From Paenibacillus doosanensis (GTDB lineage Bacteria > Bacillota > Bacilli > Paenibacillales > NBRC-103111): a stretch of 47,162 nt of DNA. Both the position numbers and the translations under genes were made by a program. Position 1 is the first letter of the stretch, and each line of letters begins with the position of its first letter. Positions 25,973-34,348 of the stretch are shown piece after piece. Under the pieces are notes generated by a model, which did no database searches, was not told the origin of the DNA, and saw only the letters and a program-made list of their open reading frames with translations. The stretch is taken from assembly GCF_025060755.1 (NCBI RefSeq), contig NZ_JANYUY010000058.1, forward strand, positions 1 to 47,162, written 5' to 3'.

Positions 25973-27223
25973 CTAGCCGGTTTGATCTTGTTGATGGCTG
26001 GCGATATAGTTCTCCAGCTGCAGACGGTCGTAGGGAGCCAGACCCGACAGCAGGCAGCCGTAACGGAACGAACCGCTGTTGTCGCTTTCGATCCGGATGA
26101 CTCTGCCGGTAATCGGCGGCAGCTTAGCCTCCTGAGCGAAGTGAATGACGACGAACATATCTTCGGCAAGCGGGAATTCGGATATGAGCTGAAGTCCGTT
26201 CCCGGACAAATCGTACAGCGTGCCGGGGATCGTCTGGCCTGTGAAGGCGCCTTCCTGCTCCCATTGATGCACGGAGAGATGGATCGGAACGCGAAGCTGC
26301 AGGCGGGCCGTCCTCCGGCGCTCCTCGACGCTGGCGGATTTGCCGATCGGCATATGCATCCACTCCTCATAGCACTGCGCTACGGCGCACAGATCGGCTT
26401 CCCCCAGACCTTTGCCGAGTCCCATCTGGAATAGCCCGGCCGCCGCTTTGAGCATCGGAGAAGGCATTTGGAGCCGGTTCGTTACGTCGCCGGCGAGAAG
26501 CAAATCCTTCAACATCAGCTGCAGTGAGAATTGACTGCTGAAGTCGCGGTTGATCAGTTGGCCGCCTCTAAGCTCCGCCTGCTTGCTGTTCGCGCTGCCC
26601 GCCAGCACGATTTGCAGAAATTGCTCGGCGTCGAGTCCCGCTTTGGCCGCGATGGACAAGCCTTCGATCAAGCCCAGCGCATTAATGCCGACGATCGTGT
26701 TGTTGGCGAGCTTGGCGTAAGAGCCCGAGCCGGAGGGGCCCATGTAGACGATTTTGCTGCCGAGAGCCTCGAAGATGTCGCGTTCGCGCTCCAGGGCAGC
26801 CTGTTCGCCGCCGACCATAAACACCAGTGTGCCGCTCTCCGCCGCAGGCTTGCTGCCTGTAACGGGAGCGTCGAGGAAATCGACGGCGCGGCCGAGCAGC
26901 TCGTGATGGATTCGTTTGCTGGTGTCCGGGGATACCGTGCTGCAATCGATGACGGTTTTCCCTGCGCGCAGCCCGTGAATGACGCCGGACTCGCCGAGCA
27001 CGGCCTCCAGGACGACGGCATCGTTACTCAGCATCGTCATGACGACGTCGGCTTCTTCGGCCGCCTCCATGGGGGTTGCTGCCGTCCGGGCGCCCAGCTT
27101 AACCAACTCGGCGGCTTTTTCCGCGCTTCGATTATATAAAACGACATCGTATCCTTGGTTCAACAGATTGGCGGCCATAGGTTTGCCCATGGTCCCTAAT
27201 CCGATAAATCCTACCTTTTTCAT
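25973..27223 (-). CDS. Beta-hydroxyacid dehydrogenase (HIBADH type) fused to PilZ domain
   Basis: NAD(P)-dependent dehydrogenase of the 3-hydroxyisobutyrate/6-phosphogluconate superfamily joined to a cyclic di-GMP receptor domain. Residues 1-290: dinucleotide-binding GLGTMG (8-13), substrate-loop DAPVTGSKPAAESGTL (118-133), catalytic Lys171 in KLANN, C-terminal helical domain ending YEEWMHM. Residues 299-410: PilZ with RRTAR (303-307, the RxxxR c-di-GMP motif) and DLSGNG (338-343, DxSxxG). A normal enzyme of this family stops near 290-300. The ORF is continuous with no frameshift. Substrate unknown. A strong promoter and AGAGGTGA ribosome site precede it; it is divergent from pgi. Regulation of activity by c-di-GMP is my inference. 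Confidence 0.9.
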   Translation of the reverse strand: MKKVGFIGLGTMGKPMAANLLNQGYDVVLYNRSAEKAAELVKLGARTAATPMEAAEEADVVMTMLSNDAVVLEAVLGESGVIHGLRAGKTVIDCSTVSPDTSKRIHHELLGRAVDFLDAPVTGSKPAAESGTLVFMVGGEQAALERERDIFEALGSKIVYMGPSGSGSYAKLANNTIVGINALGLIEGLSIAAKAGLDAEQFLQIVLAGSANSKQAELRGGQLINRDFSSQFSLQLMLKDLLLAGDVTNRLQMPSPMLKAAAGLFQMGLGKGLGEADLCAVAQCYEEWMHMPIGKSASVEERRRTARLQLRVPIHLSVHQWEQEGAFTGQTIPGTLYDLSGNGLQLISEFPLAEDMFVVIHFAQEAKLPPITGRVIRIESDNSGSFRYGCLLSGLAPYDRLQLENYIASHQQDQTG

Positions 27224-27240
27224 CCAATCACCTCTGTCTT

Positions 27241-27269
27241 ATTGTAGCATTTTGCCAAAACGGTGTGAA
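27241..27269 (-). promoter_or_regulatory. Sigma-A promoter of the PilZ-dehydrogenase gene
   Basis: On the complement: TTCACA (27264-27269), 17-base spacer, TACAAT (27241-27246); each box matches 5 of 6 consensus bases. Confidence 0.7.
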
Positions 27270-27277
27270 TGACGTAC

Positions 27278-27307
27278 TTGCTTTTATGCTGTGAAGTAAA
27301 GTATTCT
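27278..27307 (+). promoter_or_regulatory. Candidate promoter of pgi
   Basis: TTGCTT (27278-27283), 18-base spacer, TATTCT (27302-27307). It lies close beside the divergent promoter, so the two may interfere. Confidence 0.5.
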
Positions 27308-27345
27308 AGTTTCGTAAAGTTCAAATACCCTAAGGAGGATGAAAA

Positions 27346-28701
27346 ATGAGCGCAAAATTATCGTTTGATTATAGTAAAGCACTATCTTTCATTCAACAGC
27401 ACGAGGTTGACTATCTTGCCGAGCCGATTCGGCTTGCTCATGAGCAATTACATAATAAAACCGGCGCAGGTTCCGATTATTTGGGATGGATCGACCTGCC
27501 GGTCGATTACGATAAAGCCGAGTTCGAGCGCATCGGACAAGCGGCTAAGAAGATTCAGTCGGATTCCGACGCTTTGGTCGTTATCGGGATCGGCGGATCT
27601 TACCTGGGAGCGCGCGCAGCGATCGAGATGCTGTCCCATTCCTTCTACAATTTGCTGCCTAAGGGCAAGCGCAAGACGCCGGAAGTTTACTTCGTCGGCA
27701 ATAACATCAGCTCGACGTATGTGACGCATTTGCTGCAGCTGCTGGAAGGCAAGGACATTTCCGTCAATGTGATCTCCAAATCGGGGACAACGACGGAGCC
27801 GGCGATCGCCTTCCGTATTTTCCGCGAGCTGCTGGAGAAAAAATACGGCAAGGAAGAAGCGCGCAAACGGATTTATGCGACGACCGACCAAGCCAGAGGC
27901 GCTCTGAAGAAGCTGGCGACAGAAGAAGGCTACGAGTCCTTCGTCATTCCGGACGACGTAGGCGGCCGTTATTCCGTGCTTACGGCGGTAGGGCTGCTGC
28001 CGATCGCTACGGCCGGCATCGATATCGAAGCGATGATGCGCGGCGCTGCGGATGCCAGAGAGGCGTTCTCCAGCCCGAATCTGGCCGAAAATCCGAGCTA
28101 CCAATATGCGGCTGTCCGCAACGCTCTGTACCGCAAAGGCAAAACGACGGAAATCCTCGTCAATTACGAGCCGTCTTTGCATTTCGTTTCGGAATGGTGG
28201 AAACAGCTGTTCGGGGAGAGCGAAGGCAAAGACAACAAAGGCATTTACCCGGCTTCCGTCGATTTCTCTACCGATCTTCACTCGATGGGTCAATTCATTC
28301 AGGAAGGCAACCGCACCTTGTTCGAAACGGTCATTCAAGTGACGGAGGTCGCCGAGCATATTACGATCGGCACGGATGCCGACGATTTGGACGGGCTGAA
28401 CTTCTTGAGCGGCAAGACGATGGACTTCGTGAACAAGAAGGCGTTCGAAGGCACGATGCTCGCTCATACGGACGGAGGGGTGCCTAATCTGATCGTGACA
28501 CTGCCGGATACAAGCGCGTATACATTCGGATATATGGTGTACTTCTTTGAAAAAGCATGCGGCATCAGCGGTTACCTGCTGGGCGTAAATCCGTTCGATC
28601 AGCCGGGCGTCGAGGCTTACAAGAAGAACATGTTCGCTTTGCTTGGCAAGCCGGGCTACGAGAAAGAAAAAGCGGAGCTGGAAGCAAGACTGGAGAAGTA
28701 A
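27346..28701 (+). CDS. pgi: Glucose-6-phosphate isomerase
   Basis: Interconverts glucose-6-phosphate and fructose-6-phosphate in glycolysis. 451 residues, the short Gram-positive form. [16 protein letters not shown] and [15 protein letters not shown] bind the sugar phosphate; [17 protein letters not shown] and the C-terminal [14 protein letters not shown] are hallmarks, with the catalytic Glu in the QEGNRTLFE region. ATG start with AAGGAGGATG upstream. Confidence 0.97.
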   Translation: MSAKLSFDYSKALSFIQQHEVDYLAEPIRLAHEQLHNKTGAGSDYLGWIDLPVDYDKAEFERIGQAAKKIQSDSDALVVIGIGGSYLGARAAIEMLSHSFYNLLPKGKRKTPEVYFVGNNISSTYVTHLLQLLEGKDISVNVISKSGTTTEPAIAFRIFRELLEKKYGKEEARKRIYATTDQARGALKKLATEEGYESFVIPDDVGGRYSVLTAVGLLPIATAGIDIEAMMRGAADAREAFSSPNLAENPSYQYAAVRNALYRKGKTTEILVNYEPSLHFVSEWWKQLFGESEGKDNKGIYPASVDFSTDLHSMGQFIQEGNRTLFETVIQVTEVAEHITIGTDADDLDGLNFLSGKTMDFVNKKAFEGTMLAHTDGGVPNLIVTLPDTSAYTFGYMVYFFEKACGISGYLLGVNPFDQPGVEAYKKNMFALLGKPGYEKEKAELEARLEK

Positions 28702-28711
28702 GCGTGAACGA

Positions 28712-28750
28712 AAAAGCGGTCCACCTGTTATGGGTGAACTGCTTTTTTTC
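28712..28750 (+). terminator. Intrinsic terminator of pgi
   Basis: AAAGCGGTCCACC pairs imperfectly with GGGTGAACTGCTTT around a short loop, followed by TTTTTTT. Confidence 0.75.
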
Positions 28751-28777
28751 CTAAATCGGACAGAAGGGAGGATGCTC

Positions 28778-29422
28778 ATGCTGGCTCAATACAAGACGGT
28801 GAAACAATTCGGCGTCGCGGAAATTGTGATCAAGAAATCGCGGTTTATCGGACATGCGCGGCCCGTAGCTACCGAAGAGGAAGCGGTTCAGTTTATCGAG
28901 AGCATCAAGAAGGAGCATTGGTCGGCTACCCACAATTGTTCCGCTTATATGATCGGGGAGCGGGACGAAATTCAGAAGCAATCCGATGACGGGGAGCCGA
29001 GCGGTACGGCCGGCAAACCGATTCTGGAGGTTATCAAAAACCAGGGGCTTAAAAATGTAGCGGTTGTCGTCACCCGGTATTTCGGCGGCATTATGCTCGG
29101 GGCCGGGGGGTTGATCCGGGCTTATACGGACGGAGCCGTAGTCGGATTGGCGGCTGCGGAGCCGGTGTACCAGGTGCTGCACCGGGAAGTGCTGATCGAG
29201 ATCGATTACACCTGGCACGGTAAAGTGGAGAACGAACTGCGGGGCCGAGAGATGCTGATGGGAGAGACAATGTTCACCGATAAGGTGACGCTGACTTGTC
29301 TGCCGCTGGACGGAGAAGCGGAGCGGTTCATCGCCTGGATGACGGATATAACTCAGGGGCAGGCCGTCATCATTCCCGGAGAGTCCCGGTATATCGAACA
29401 TACGAAGCAGCCAAGCTTTTAG
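28778..29422 (+). CDS. yigZ: YigZ/IMPACT family protein
   Basis: 214-residue protein of the YigZ/YvyE (UPF0029/IMPACT) family. Signature VVVTRYFGGIMLGAGGLIRAYTD near residue 100, preceded by SDDGEPSGTAGKPIL; a C-terminal ferredoxin-like domain (about 140-205) follows. Family members are linked to translation or proteolysis, but no reaction is firmly assigned. ATG 28778 chosen because AAGGGAGG lies 7 bases upstream; in-frame ATG 28772 almost touches it. The MITE-like repeat begins 2 bases after the stop. Confidence 0.9.
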   Translation: MLAQYKTVKQFGVAEIVIKKSRFIGHARPVATEEEAVQFIESIKKEHWSATHNCSAYMIGERDEIQKQSDDGEPSGTAGKPILEVIKNQGLKNVAVVVTRYFGGIMLGAGGLIRAYTDGAVVGLAAAEPVYQVLHREVLIEIDYTWHGKVENELRGREMLMGETMFTDKVTLTCLPLDGEAERFIAWMTDITQGQAVIIPGESRYIEHTKQPSF

Positions 29423-29423
29423 T

Positions 29424-29597
29424 AGAAGCGTGGTGAACAAGTGGCCGAATAGTCGATAGAAAGCGGGAACAGCGTAAGCGTTCGCCTTTGTCCGCGGATT
29501 TCAACCGTATCACGGGTTAACCATTCAAGAAATCCGGGGACAAGAGCGATCGGAAGATGCTTTCGCATGCGCATTCAGCGTTTTTCGCCATCCTTTT
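29424..29597 (+). repeat. MITE-like repeat, copy 2
   Basis: About 174 bp; left end AGAAGCGTGGTGAACAAG, right end reads AAAAGGATGGCGAAAAA on the complement. Interior highly similar to 14536-14710 (GGAACAGCGTAAGCGTTCGC, GGATTTC/GAAATCC inner stem, ATGCTTTCGCATGCGCA). Inserted 2 bases after the yigZ stop. Confidence 0.78.
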
Positions 29598-29620
29598 AAA
29601 AGGCATGGCTGTTTTTTTGC
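29587..29620 (+). terminator. Terminator formed at the right end of the repeat
   Basis: GCCATCCTTTT pairs with AAAAGGCATGGC (one bulged base), followed by TGTTTTTTTG. It may serve yigZ. The remaining 150 bases up to the TetR gene are AT-rich and hold its promoter, which I could not fix. Confidence 0.7.
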
Positions 29621-29775
29621 GCTAATATATGTCGCCAGGGCGGTCTGACAAAATAAATCCATTGTCATATTATTCCAATAAGATTAAATTCATATTTTCT
29701 CTTGCTTTGCAGCAATAAAGTGATAAACTATTGAAGTAAGAAAGATATTTAAATAGGAAAGCGAGTTGAATCGCG

Positions 29776-30390
29776 TTGGCCAGAAAAGCAGTGGCGCAGG
29801 AGCTGAGCCGCGAACGGATACTGGAGGAAGCGAGGCAGCTTTTCGCCGAACACGGGTATCATGCTTTAACGATGCGCAGCATCGCCAAAGCGATGGGGTA
29901 CAGTCACGGCGCGTTATACTATCATTTTAAAGAAAAAGCCGAACTTTTCTATGCGCTCGTCAACCAGGATTTCCATATGCTTCTACAACGACAGAAGGAG
30001 ATGCTCACCCGTACACGTATGGGCGACATCGGCCAACTGGAGAAGCTGATGCTCGAATTTATCCGGTTCGGTCTGGAGAACCCTTATCATTATGAGATTA
30101 TGTTTATGATCAACGACTCGGATTTGCAAATTTATGCAAGAACCGAGCAGGCGCAATGTCTTGAACTGTTCGCTACGGTCGTCCGGGCGGTTATCGCCAG
30201 ACAGCCGGGCAATGAACACAAAATGTACAGCATTCCTTGGAGCTTGTTCATGTCCATGCACGGCTTTATTTCTTATAATATCCGCTATCGTCAATCTTAT
30301 GAAGATGTGAAGAAGCTGGCCGACCAGCATGTCAAATACTTATGCCAAGCTCTGCAGCCGGCGCCTCAGCTTACCCACGCAACAGTTTGA
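29776..30390 (+). CDS. TetR family transcriptional regulator
   Basis: 204-residue repressor-type regulator. N-terminal helix-turn-helix (about 15-60): [32 protein letters not shown] (key residues of helix 2-3), then [18 protein letters not shown]. The C-terminal domain (about 80-190) should bind an unknown ligand and dimerise. TTG start at 29776 with GGAAAGCGAG upstream. No divergent target gene is adjacent, so autoregulation or a distant target is likely. Its 3' end overlaps that of the convergent yjbQ by 20 bases. Confidence 0.92.
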   Translation: MARKAVAQELSRERILEEARQLFAEHGYHALTMRSIAKAMGYSHGALYYHFKEKAELFYALVNQDFHMLLQRQKEMLTRTRMGDIGQLEKLMLEFIRFGLENPYHYEIMFMINDSDLQIYARTEQAQCLELFATVVRAVIARQPGNEHKMYSIPWSLFMSMHGFISYNIRYRQSYEDVKKLADQHVKYLCQALQPAPQLTHATV

Positions 30391-30772
30391 CCAGCACCGT
30401 GCGCCGGCGGGGACCGTCGAATTCGCAGAAGTAGATGCCCTGCCAGCGGCCCAGCACAAGCCGGCCGTTCTCAATGAACACCGTTTGCGAGGTGCCCACG
30501 GTCATAGCCTTCAAATGCGCGGCTGTGTTTCCCTCGGCATGTCTGTACTTGGGATGCTCCCACGGATATACTTCATCTAATCGCATCAGCACGTCGCGTT
30601 TGACGTCGGGATCGGCGTTTTCATTAATGGCAATGCCTGCGGTAGTATGCGGACAATAAATGACCGCCATCCCTTCCTCGGTTTGTTGTTCCTTCACGAG
30701 CTCTCCTATCAGACCGGTTATATCGGTCATTTCGTCGCGCCGGTTCGTTTGCAATGTAAGTGTGTGAATCAT
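30371..30772 (-). CDS. yjbQ: YjbQ family protein (UPF0047)
   Basis: 133-residue trimeric beta-sandwich of the YjbQ/UPF0047 family, with weak thiamine-phosphate synthase activity reported for some members; true role unknown. Conserved [35 protein letters not shown] and [15 protein letters not shown] are clear; the His and Glu residues of these motifs are the proposed active site. ATG start with GGAGGCG upstream. Confidence 0.92.
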   Translation of the reverse strand: MIHTLTLQTNRRDEMTDITGLIGELVKEQQTEEGMAVIYCPHTTAGIAINENADPDVKRDVLMRLDEVYPWEHPKYRHAEGNTAAHLKAMTVGTSQTVFIENGRLVLGRWQGIYFCEFDGPRRRTVLVKLLRG

Positions 30773-30812
30773 GCAAGCGCCTCCTTTTCGATTAAGTATC
30801 TTTCATGCTGGT

Positions 30813-30841
30813 ATTATACGACAGCGCGCGCGTCTCTACAA
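30813..30841 (-). promoter_or_regulatory. Candidate promoter of yjbQ
   Basis: On the complement: TTGTAG (30836-30841), 17-base spacer, TATAAT (30813-30818). A TACAAT at 30849-30854 on the plus strand may serve the divergent DUF1128 gene. Confidence 0.55.
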
Positions 30842-30910
30842 AACATGGTACAATGGGTTAGATCAGTATATGCTGCACTAGCCCGGGCAGTAGAAAGGAT
30901 GAGAAAGCGA

Positions 30911-31132
30911 ATGGATTTGACGGCGAATACGTTGGAGAATGCCGATTTTATGATTGAGGAAATAAAAAAGAAGCTTCGTATGGCTTCGGGAGCCGCATTG
31001 AAGGCAACGGCGATGAATGATGAGCAGTACGAGGATTTGAGAGATATTTATGAAATGGTGTCCGGCAAGGCTAATTTCAGCATCAGCGAGATTGAAGCCA
31101 TTACGACGGAACTCGGGCGTCTGCGCAAGTAG
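30911..31132 (+). CDS. DUF1128-like small protein
   Basis: 73-residue helical protein resembling YfkK-type DUF1128 proteins of Bacilli, function unknown. Pattern: ENADFMIEEIKKKLRMASGAALKA, then DLRDIYEMVSGKANFSISEIEAITTELGRLR. No membrane segment. ATG 30911 gives the family-like MDLTANTLENA; ATG 30899 would leave no room for a ribosome site after AAAGG. Start choice moderately sure. Confidence 0.8.
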   Translation: MDLTANTLENADFMIEEIKKKLRMASGAALKATAMNDEQYEDLRDIYEMVSGKANFSISEIEAITTELGRLRK

Positions 31133-31271
31133 AACGCGCAAGCGCAAGCCCCCGGGCCGCTATCCTATCTTTAAGAGAATAGGGGCATCCGAACAAGCAA
31201 TCCTTCGTTCATCTCCGTACAATATTGCGTAATGCCAAAGGCATTAGGGAGATTGATGGAGGTGGACATAC

Positions 31272-31574
31272 GTGCAAAAAGCGGTTCGCAAACAGGATGT
31301 TCAGAAGTTAATCGGCAAAACCGTTTATGCCCTTAAGAAAGACGGCACCCAAGTCAGCGGCAAGCTTGTCCGTATTAGCGGCAACAAGTTGATTCTGGCT
31401 CCGCAAAAGGGCAAGCAAGTAAAAACGTCGGCTTTGGCTCCGTTGGTGCTGTTCGACCTGCTTGCTATCGGAACGGCTCCATATGCAGGCTTATACGGCG
31501 GGTATCCATACGGCGGTTACGGCTATGGCGGTTTTGGCCCGTACGGCGGCGGCTTTTACGGCGGTTTCTGGTAA
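31272..31574 (+). CDS. Small basic protein with Gly/Tyr-rich tail
   Basis: 100 residues. Residues 1-50 are basic and look like a small beta-barrel (LIGKTVYALKKDGTQVSGKL, then NKLILAPQKGKQVKTS). A hydrophobic stretch (55-68) leads to a tail built of repeated YGGY/YGGF units. Such tails occur in spore coat and other surface proteins of Bacilli, but I do not recognise the family. GTG start, GGAGGTGG upstream, terminator downstream. A coat or matrix role is speculation. Confidence 0.75.
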   Translation: MQKAVRKQDVQKLIGKTVYALKKDGTQVSGKLVRISGNKLILAPQKGKQVKTSALAPLVLFDLLAIGTAPYAGLYGGYPYGGYGYGGFGPYGGGFYGGFW

Positions 31575-31614
31575 ACGGGAAAGCGCCGCTTCTTTGCTGC
31601 GCTGAAATGGAGTA

Positions 31615-31664
31615 AAAAAAAAGCTTATCCAAAGCCTTGAGCGGCTAAGGATAAGCTTTTTTTG
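31615..31664. terminator. Strong bidirectional terminator
   Basis: AAGCTTATCC and GGATAAGCTT with nested AGCC/GGCT, flanked by A-run on the left and TTTTT on the right. Confidence 0.92.
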
Positions 31665-31872
31665 CTGTTTAGGAAATGATGCGCAGCAATATCCTGTGGA
31701 TATCGGGGGTCTCCCCCGAAAGGAAAGTCTACCATAGAACGATCCCGGAGGAAGGGTTAGACGCCGATCCAGCCTAGGCTGGATGCGGACGGAATAAGCT
31801 TCAGAGCATCACGTCACTTTTGGGGGATTTGTTCCTGTTTATCGGCAAGTGGAGCGGGTGACCATTCGTTTC
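31665..31872. other. Intergenic region with palindromes and a segment shared with 10168-10195
   Basis: Contains CGGGGGTC/CCCCCG and ATCCAGCC/GGCTGGAT hairpins and the phrase CATCACGTCACTTTTGGGGG, close to a phrase upstream of tex. No gene. It could be a structured RNA or the decayed end of a repeat; I cannot match it to a known family. Confidence 0.4.
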
Positions 31873-33624
31873 TCAGATGCGTTTGCGCTTATACAGCGTG
31901 ACGAACAAGCAGGCCAGACCGAGCACGATGATCGAAACGCCTGTAGCGACAGCCTCGCTCGTATTGCCTTGCGTAGCGGCGCTGTTCGGCCCTTGGCCGG
32001 GTCCTTGACCTCCTGGCGGTCCGCCGAAGCCTCCGCCTCCTTGACCGCCGCCCGGTCCGCCTTGACGGTTTTGCCAGCCTTGGCCGTTGCCCTGCCCCTG
32101 CTGCTGATTGCCCTGAGCGTTGCCTTGGGCTTGAGGGCTCTCTTGATTGCCCTGAGCATTGCCTTGGGCTTGGGGGCCCTGCTGGCCTCCCTGGGCGTTG
32201 TCCGGCCCGTTGAAGGCCATGGCCGCAACGGTATTGCCTTTGCCGCCTTCGGCCGGGAAGCCCGCGCCTTCCGGCATCTGACCGTTCATACCGCCTTGGC
32301 CGCCCGGTCCTCCGCCCCCGAAGCCTCCGCCGCTGCCGTTGCCGTCGTTCGAAGAGGCGATCGTTCCGGCAAGCTGCTGCGATATATTGTCCACTTGACT
32401 CGTATTGGTTGAAATCAATTGCTCAACACCGCTCTCGTACTGTTCATAAGTGTAGAAGGAGCTTGGGTCCTGCTTGACGTAGGCGGAGATCATCGCATCG
32501 ACCTGCTGAACTCTCGCTTTGAACGTATCCGGGGCGAGATAGCCTTGTACGGCCTTTTGGATGATATCGTGATACATCTGCTTATACTCGTCGACAGCGA
32601 GCAGTTTGGCGATCAGCGGCCGTTCGGCCACCGCTCCCTGCGTCGGTTCGTCGATCAGAAGAGAGGATCTGCCTAATCCGCCGAAGGCCATATTATAGTC
32701 CCAAGGCAGCACGGAGAAGATGCCGTTGTTTTCGTACAAATAATAATTTTGTTTATTCCCGCCCAAGTAGCTGTCCGTATTCACCGTCACGACATTGAGC
32801 GCAATATATTTCAAAGCTTCCTCGACATTGAGCACTTTGGCGTAATCGGTGCCGTTATTCAGCTCGTCGAGCATATCGATCAGCACCTTTTTATTCGAAG
32901 ACTTGGACTTCTGTACGAGACCGGAGTAGGAAGAGAGGCTGTCGTCGATCCACTTCAGATCGCTGCCGTTGCCGTTTTCCCCTTTGTACAGCGCCCCGTA
33001 CGAATTGCCGAAATTGCGTTCGAGATAAGCGTCGCCGATTTGCTCGACGGCCAAATAAAATCCCCACAGCTTGCCGTTCACATACACATTGACAAACGAA
33101 TATTTAGGCGTAGGCAGGCCCATTTCCTCGGCGAGCTCATAGGTCAGAAACTCCCTCATATACGACGCGTCGCTGTAATTGTTGTTCAGGTTAATTTTGC
33201 TGATGCCGCGGAGCGTTTGGCTGGACACATATTCATCGAAAGAGAGCTTGAAGCTGTAGCGGTCGGAATCGTCCATATTGACTACGCTTCTTAAGGTAAG
33301 ATTGCCTTTGGTCCGTATGCCGACATTATCGAAATGCTCGCCGTTATAATCGACGGAAGCCGTCTTCATTTCTTCCGCGGACGCATTATCCAGCATATTT
33401 TGGAAGTCGTCCTCGTTGATTGTTATTTTGACATCGACGACCTTGTCCTTGGGAAAAACTTCGCTGTCCAGAGCAGCCGTCTGCGCCGAAGCGCTGGAGG
33501 AGCCGGCCTTGCTGGCCGAGCTCCCCGAAGTTTGGGCGACGATTGAGCCGGAGATCCCGGCGGTCAGCAAAGCTGCGCACAGGCAGGCTATAAGGGGCCA
33601 TCTCGATTTCGGTTTCAATTTCAT
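31873..33624 (-). CDS. cotH: Exported CotH family kinase with Q/G-rich tail
   Basis: 583-residue secreted or membrane-tethered CotH family protein. Signal or anchor helix (about 9-32), CotH domain (about 50-420), a Gly/Gln/Asn/Pro-rich low-complexity segment (about 425-550 with repeated AQGNAQGNQ units) and a C-terminal membrane helix (about 556-577) with a KRKRI tail. Kinase-family elements: RTKGN, INLNNNYSDASYMREFLTYELAEEMG, GFYLAVEQIGD and LPWDYNMAFGG. ATG at 33624 chosen because AGGTGG lies 8 bases upstream. Third gene of an operon with the VTC and DUF4956 genes. Protein kinase activity is known for CotH of B. subtilis; the substrate here is unknown. Confidence 0.88.
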   Translation of the reverse strand: MKLKPKSRWPLIACLCAALLTAGISGSIVAQTSGSSASKAGSSSASAQTAALDSEVFPKDKVVDVKITINEDDFQNMLDNASAEEMKTASVDYNGEHFDNVGIRTKGNLTLRSVVNMDDSDRYSFKLSFDEYVSSQTLRGISKINLNNNYSDASYMREFLTYELAEEMGLPTPKYSFVNVYVNGKLWGFYLAVEQIGDAYLERNFGNSYGALYKGENGNGSDLKWIDDSLSSYSGLVQKSKSSNKKVLIDMLDELNNGTDYAKVLNVEEALKYIALNVVTVNTDSYLGGNKQNYYLYENNGIFSVLPWDYNMAFGGLGRSSLLIDEPTQGAVAERPLIAKLLAVDEYKQMYHDIIQKAVQGYLAPDTFKARVQQVDAMISAYVKQDPSSFYTYEQYESGVEQLISTNTSQVDNISQQLAGTIASSNDGNGSGGGFGGGGPGGQGGMNGQMPEGAGFPAEGGKGNTVAAMAFNGPDNAQGGQQGPQAQGNAQGNQESPQAQGNAQGNQQQGQGNGQGWQNRQGGPGGGQGGGGFGGPPGGQGPGQGPNSAATQGNTSEAVATGVSIIVLGLACLFVTLYKRKRI

Positions 33625-33639
33625 CTTCGCCACCACCTG

Positions 33640-34347
33640 TTACTGGGATACGTAATCGCCGCTATAGCTGATCAGCACGGCATTGCGCACGCCGTCCAAT
33701 GCTTTAATTTCGTTGACGAATCGCGGCTCGTTCTCGTTCAGTCGGACTTCGACCGTCATTTCGATGTTGTCGCTCGTAATCGTTTTTTGCTTCACATTAA
33801 ACCGTTTGACCAAGCTGCCGAGCTTCTCGTGGATCGCCTTCTCCGATTCATCGGAAGCGCAGTTGACGACAAGAAGGTACGGCGTTTCGAAAGAAGCTTG
33901 CTTGATGAAAATAAACAGTACCAAACCGACGACGACGGACCCGATAACGGCCAAGGAGTAAAATCCGGCTCCCGTTACGATACCGGCTACGGCCGCCCAG
34001 AACAGGAAGATCAAATCGGTAGGGTCTTTAATCGGAGTCCGGAAACGGACGATACTGAGCGCGCCGACCATCCCGAGCGATAATACGAGATTGGAATTAA
34101 TGGCGATAATGACGAGCGCGGTAATGAGCGTCATCCCGATTAAGGAAACGTTGAAGCTTTTGGAGTACAGCACCCCGCTGAACACGCGCTTATACAGCGT
34201 ATAGATGAACAATCCGATCAAAAAGGCGATGGCCAGGGTGAGCAAAATTTTGGCTGTGCTGATATCGGACGTAAAATTGCTGAGCACCGATTTTTTAATA
34301 ATGTCGGAAAACGTAGTAGCGGTTGCATTTGCAGTGGATTGATCCAT
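33640..34347 (-). CDS. DUF4956 membrane protein
   Basis: 235 residues. Three or four membrane helices (about 33-55, 68-88, 92-112 and 118-150) with the conserved stretch SLGMVGALSIVRFRTPIKDPTDLIFLF (key residues Gly, Arg, Arg), then a cytoplasmic ferredoxin-like domain (about 155-235). Family function unknown; it commonly sits beside VTC and CotH genes, suggesting a role with a polyphosphate or phosphorylation system. Start overlaps the end of the VTC gene region (1-base gap), ribosome site GGAGGACC inside it. Confidence 0.87.
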   Translation of the reverse strand: MDQSTANATATTFSDIIKKSVLSNFTSDISTAKILLTLAIAFLIGLFIYTLYKRVFSGVLYSKSFNVSLIGMTLITALVIIAINSNLVLSLGMVGALSIVRFRTPIKDPTDLIFLFWAAVAGIVTGAGFYSLAVIGSVVVGLVLFIFIKQASFETPYLLVVNCASDESEKAIHEKLGSLVKRFNVKQKTITSDNIEMTVEVRLNENEPRFVNEIKALDGVRNAVLISYSGDYVSQ

Positions 34348-34348
34348 A

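Noticed and set aside
27448-28779. 443-codon open frame antisense to pgi
   Set aside because: Shadow of a conserved gene; no domain pattern.
31690-31760. GAAAGGAAAGTCTAC resembling the RNase P RNA core
   Set aside because: The remaining conserved parts of RNase P RNA are missing and the region is too short.
31950-32330. Short repeated units that could suggest a CRISPR-like array
   Set aside because: They are codon-level repeats for Gln/Gly/Asn in the CotH tail, in frame and without spacer structure.
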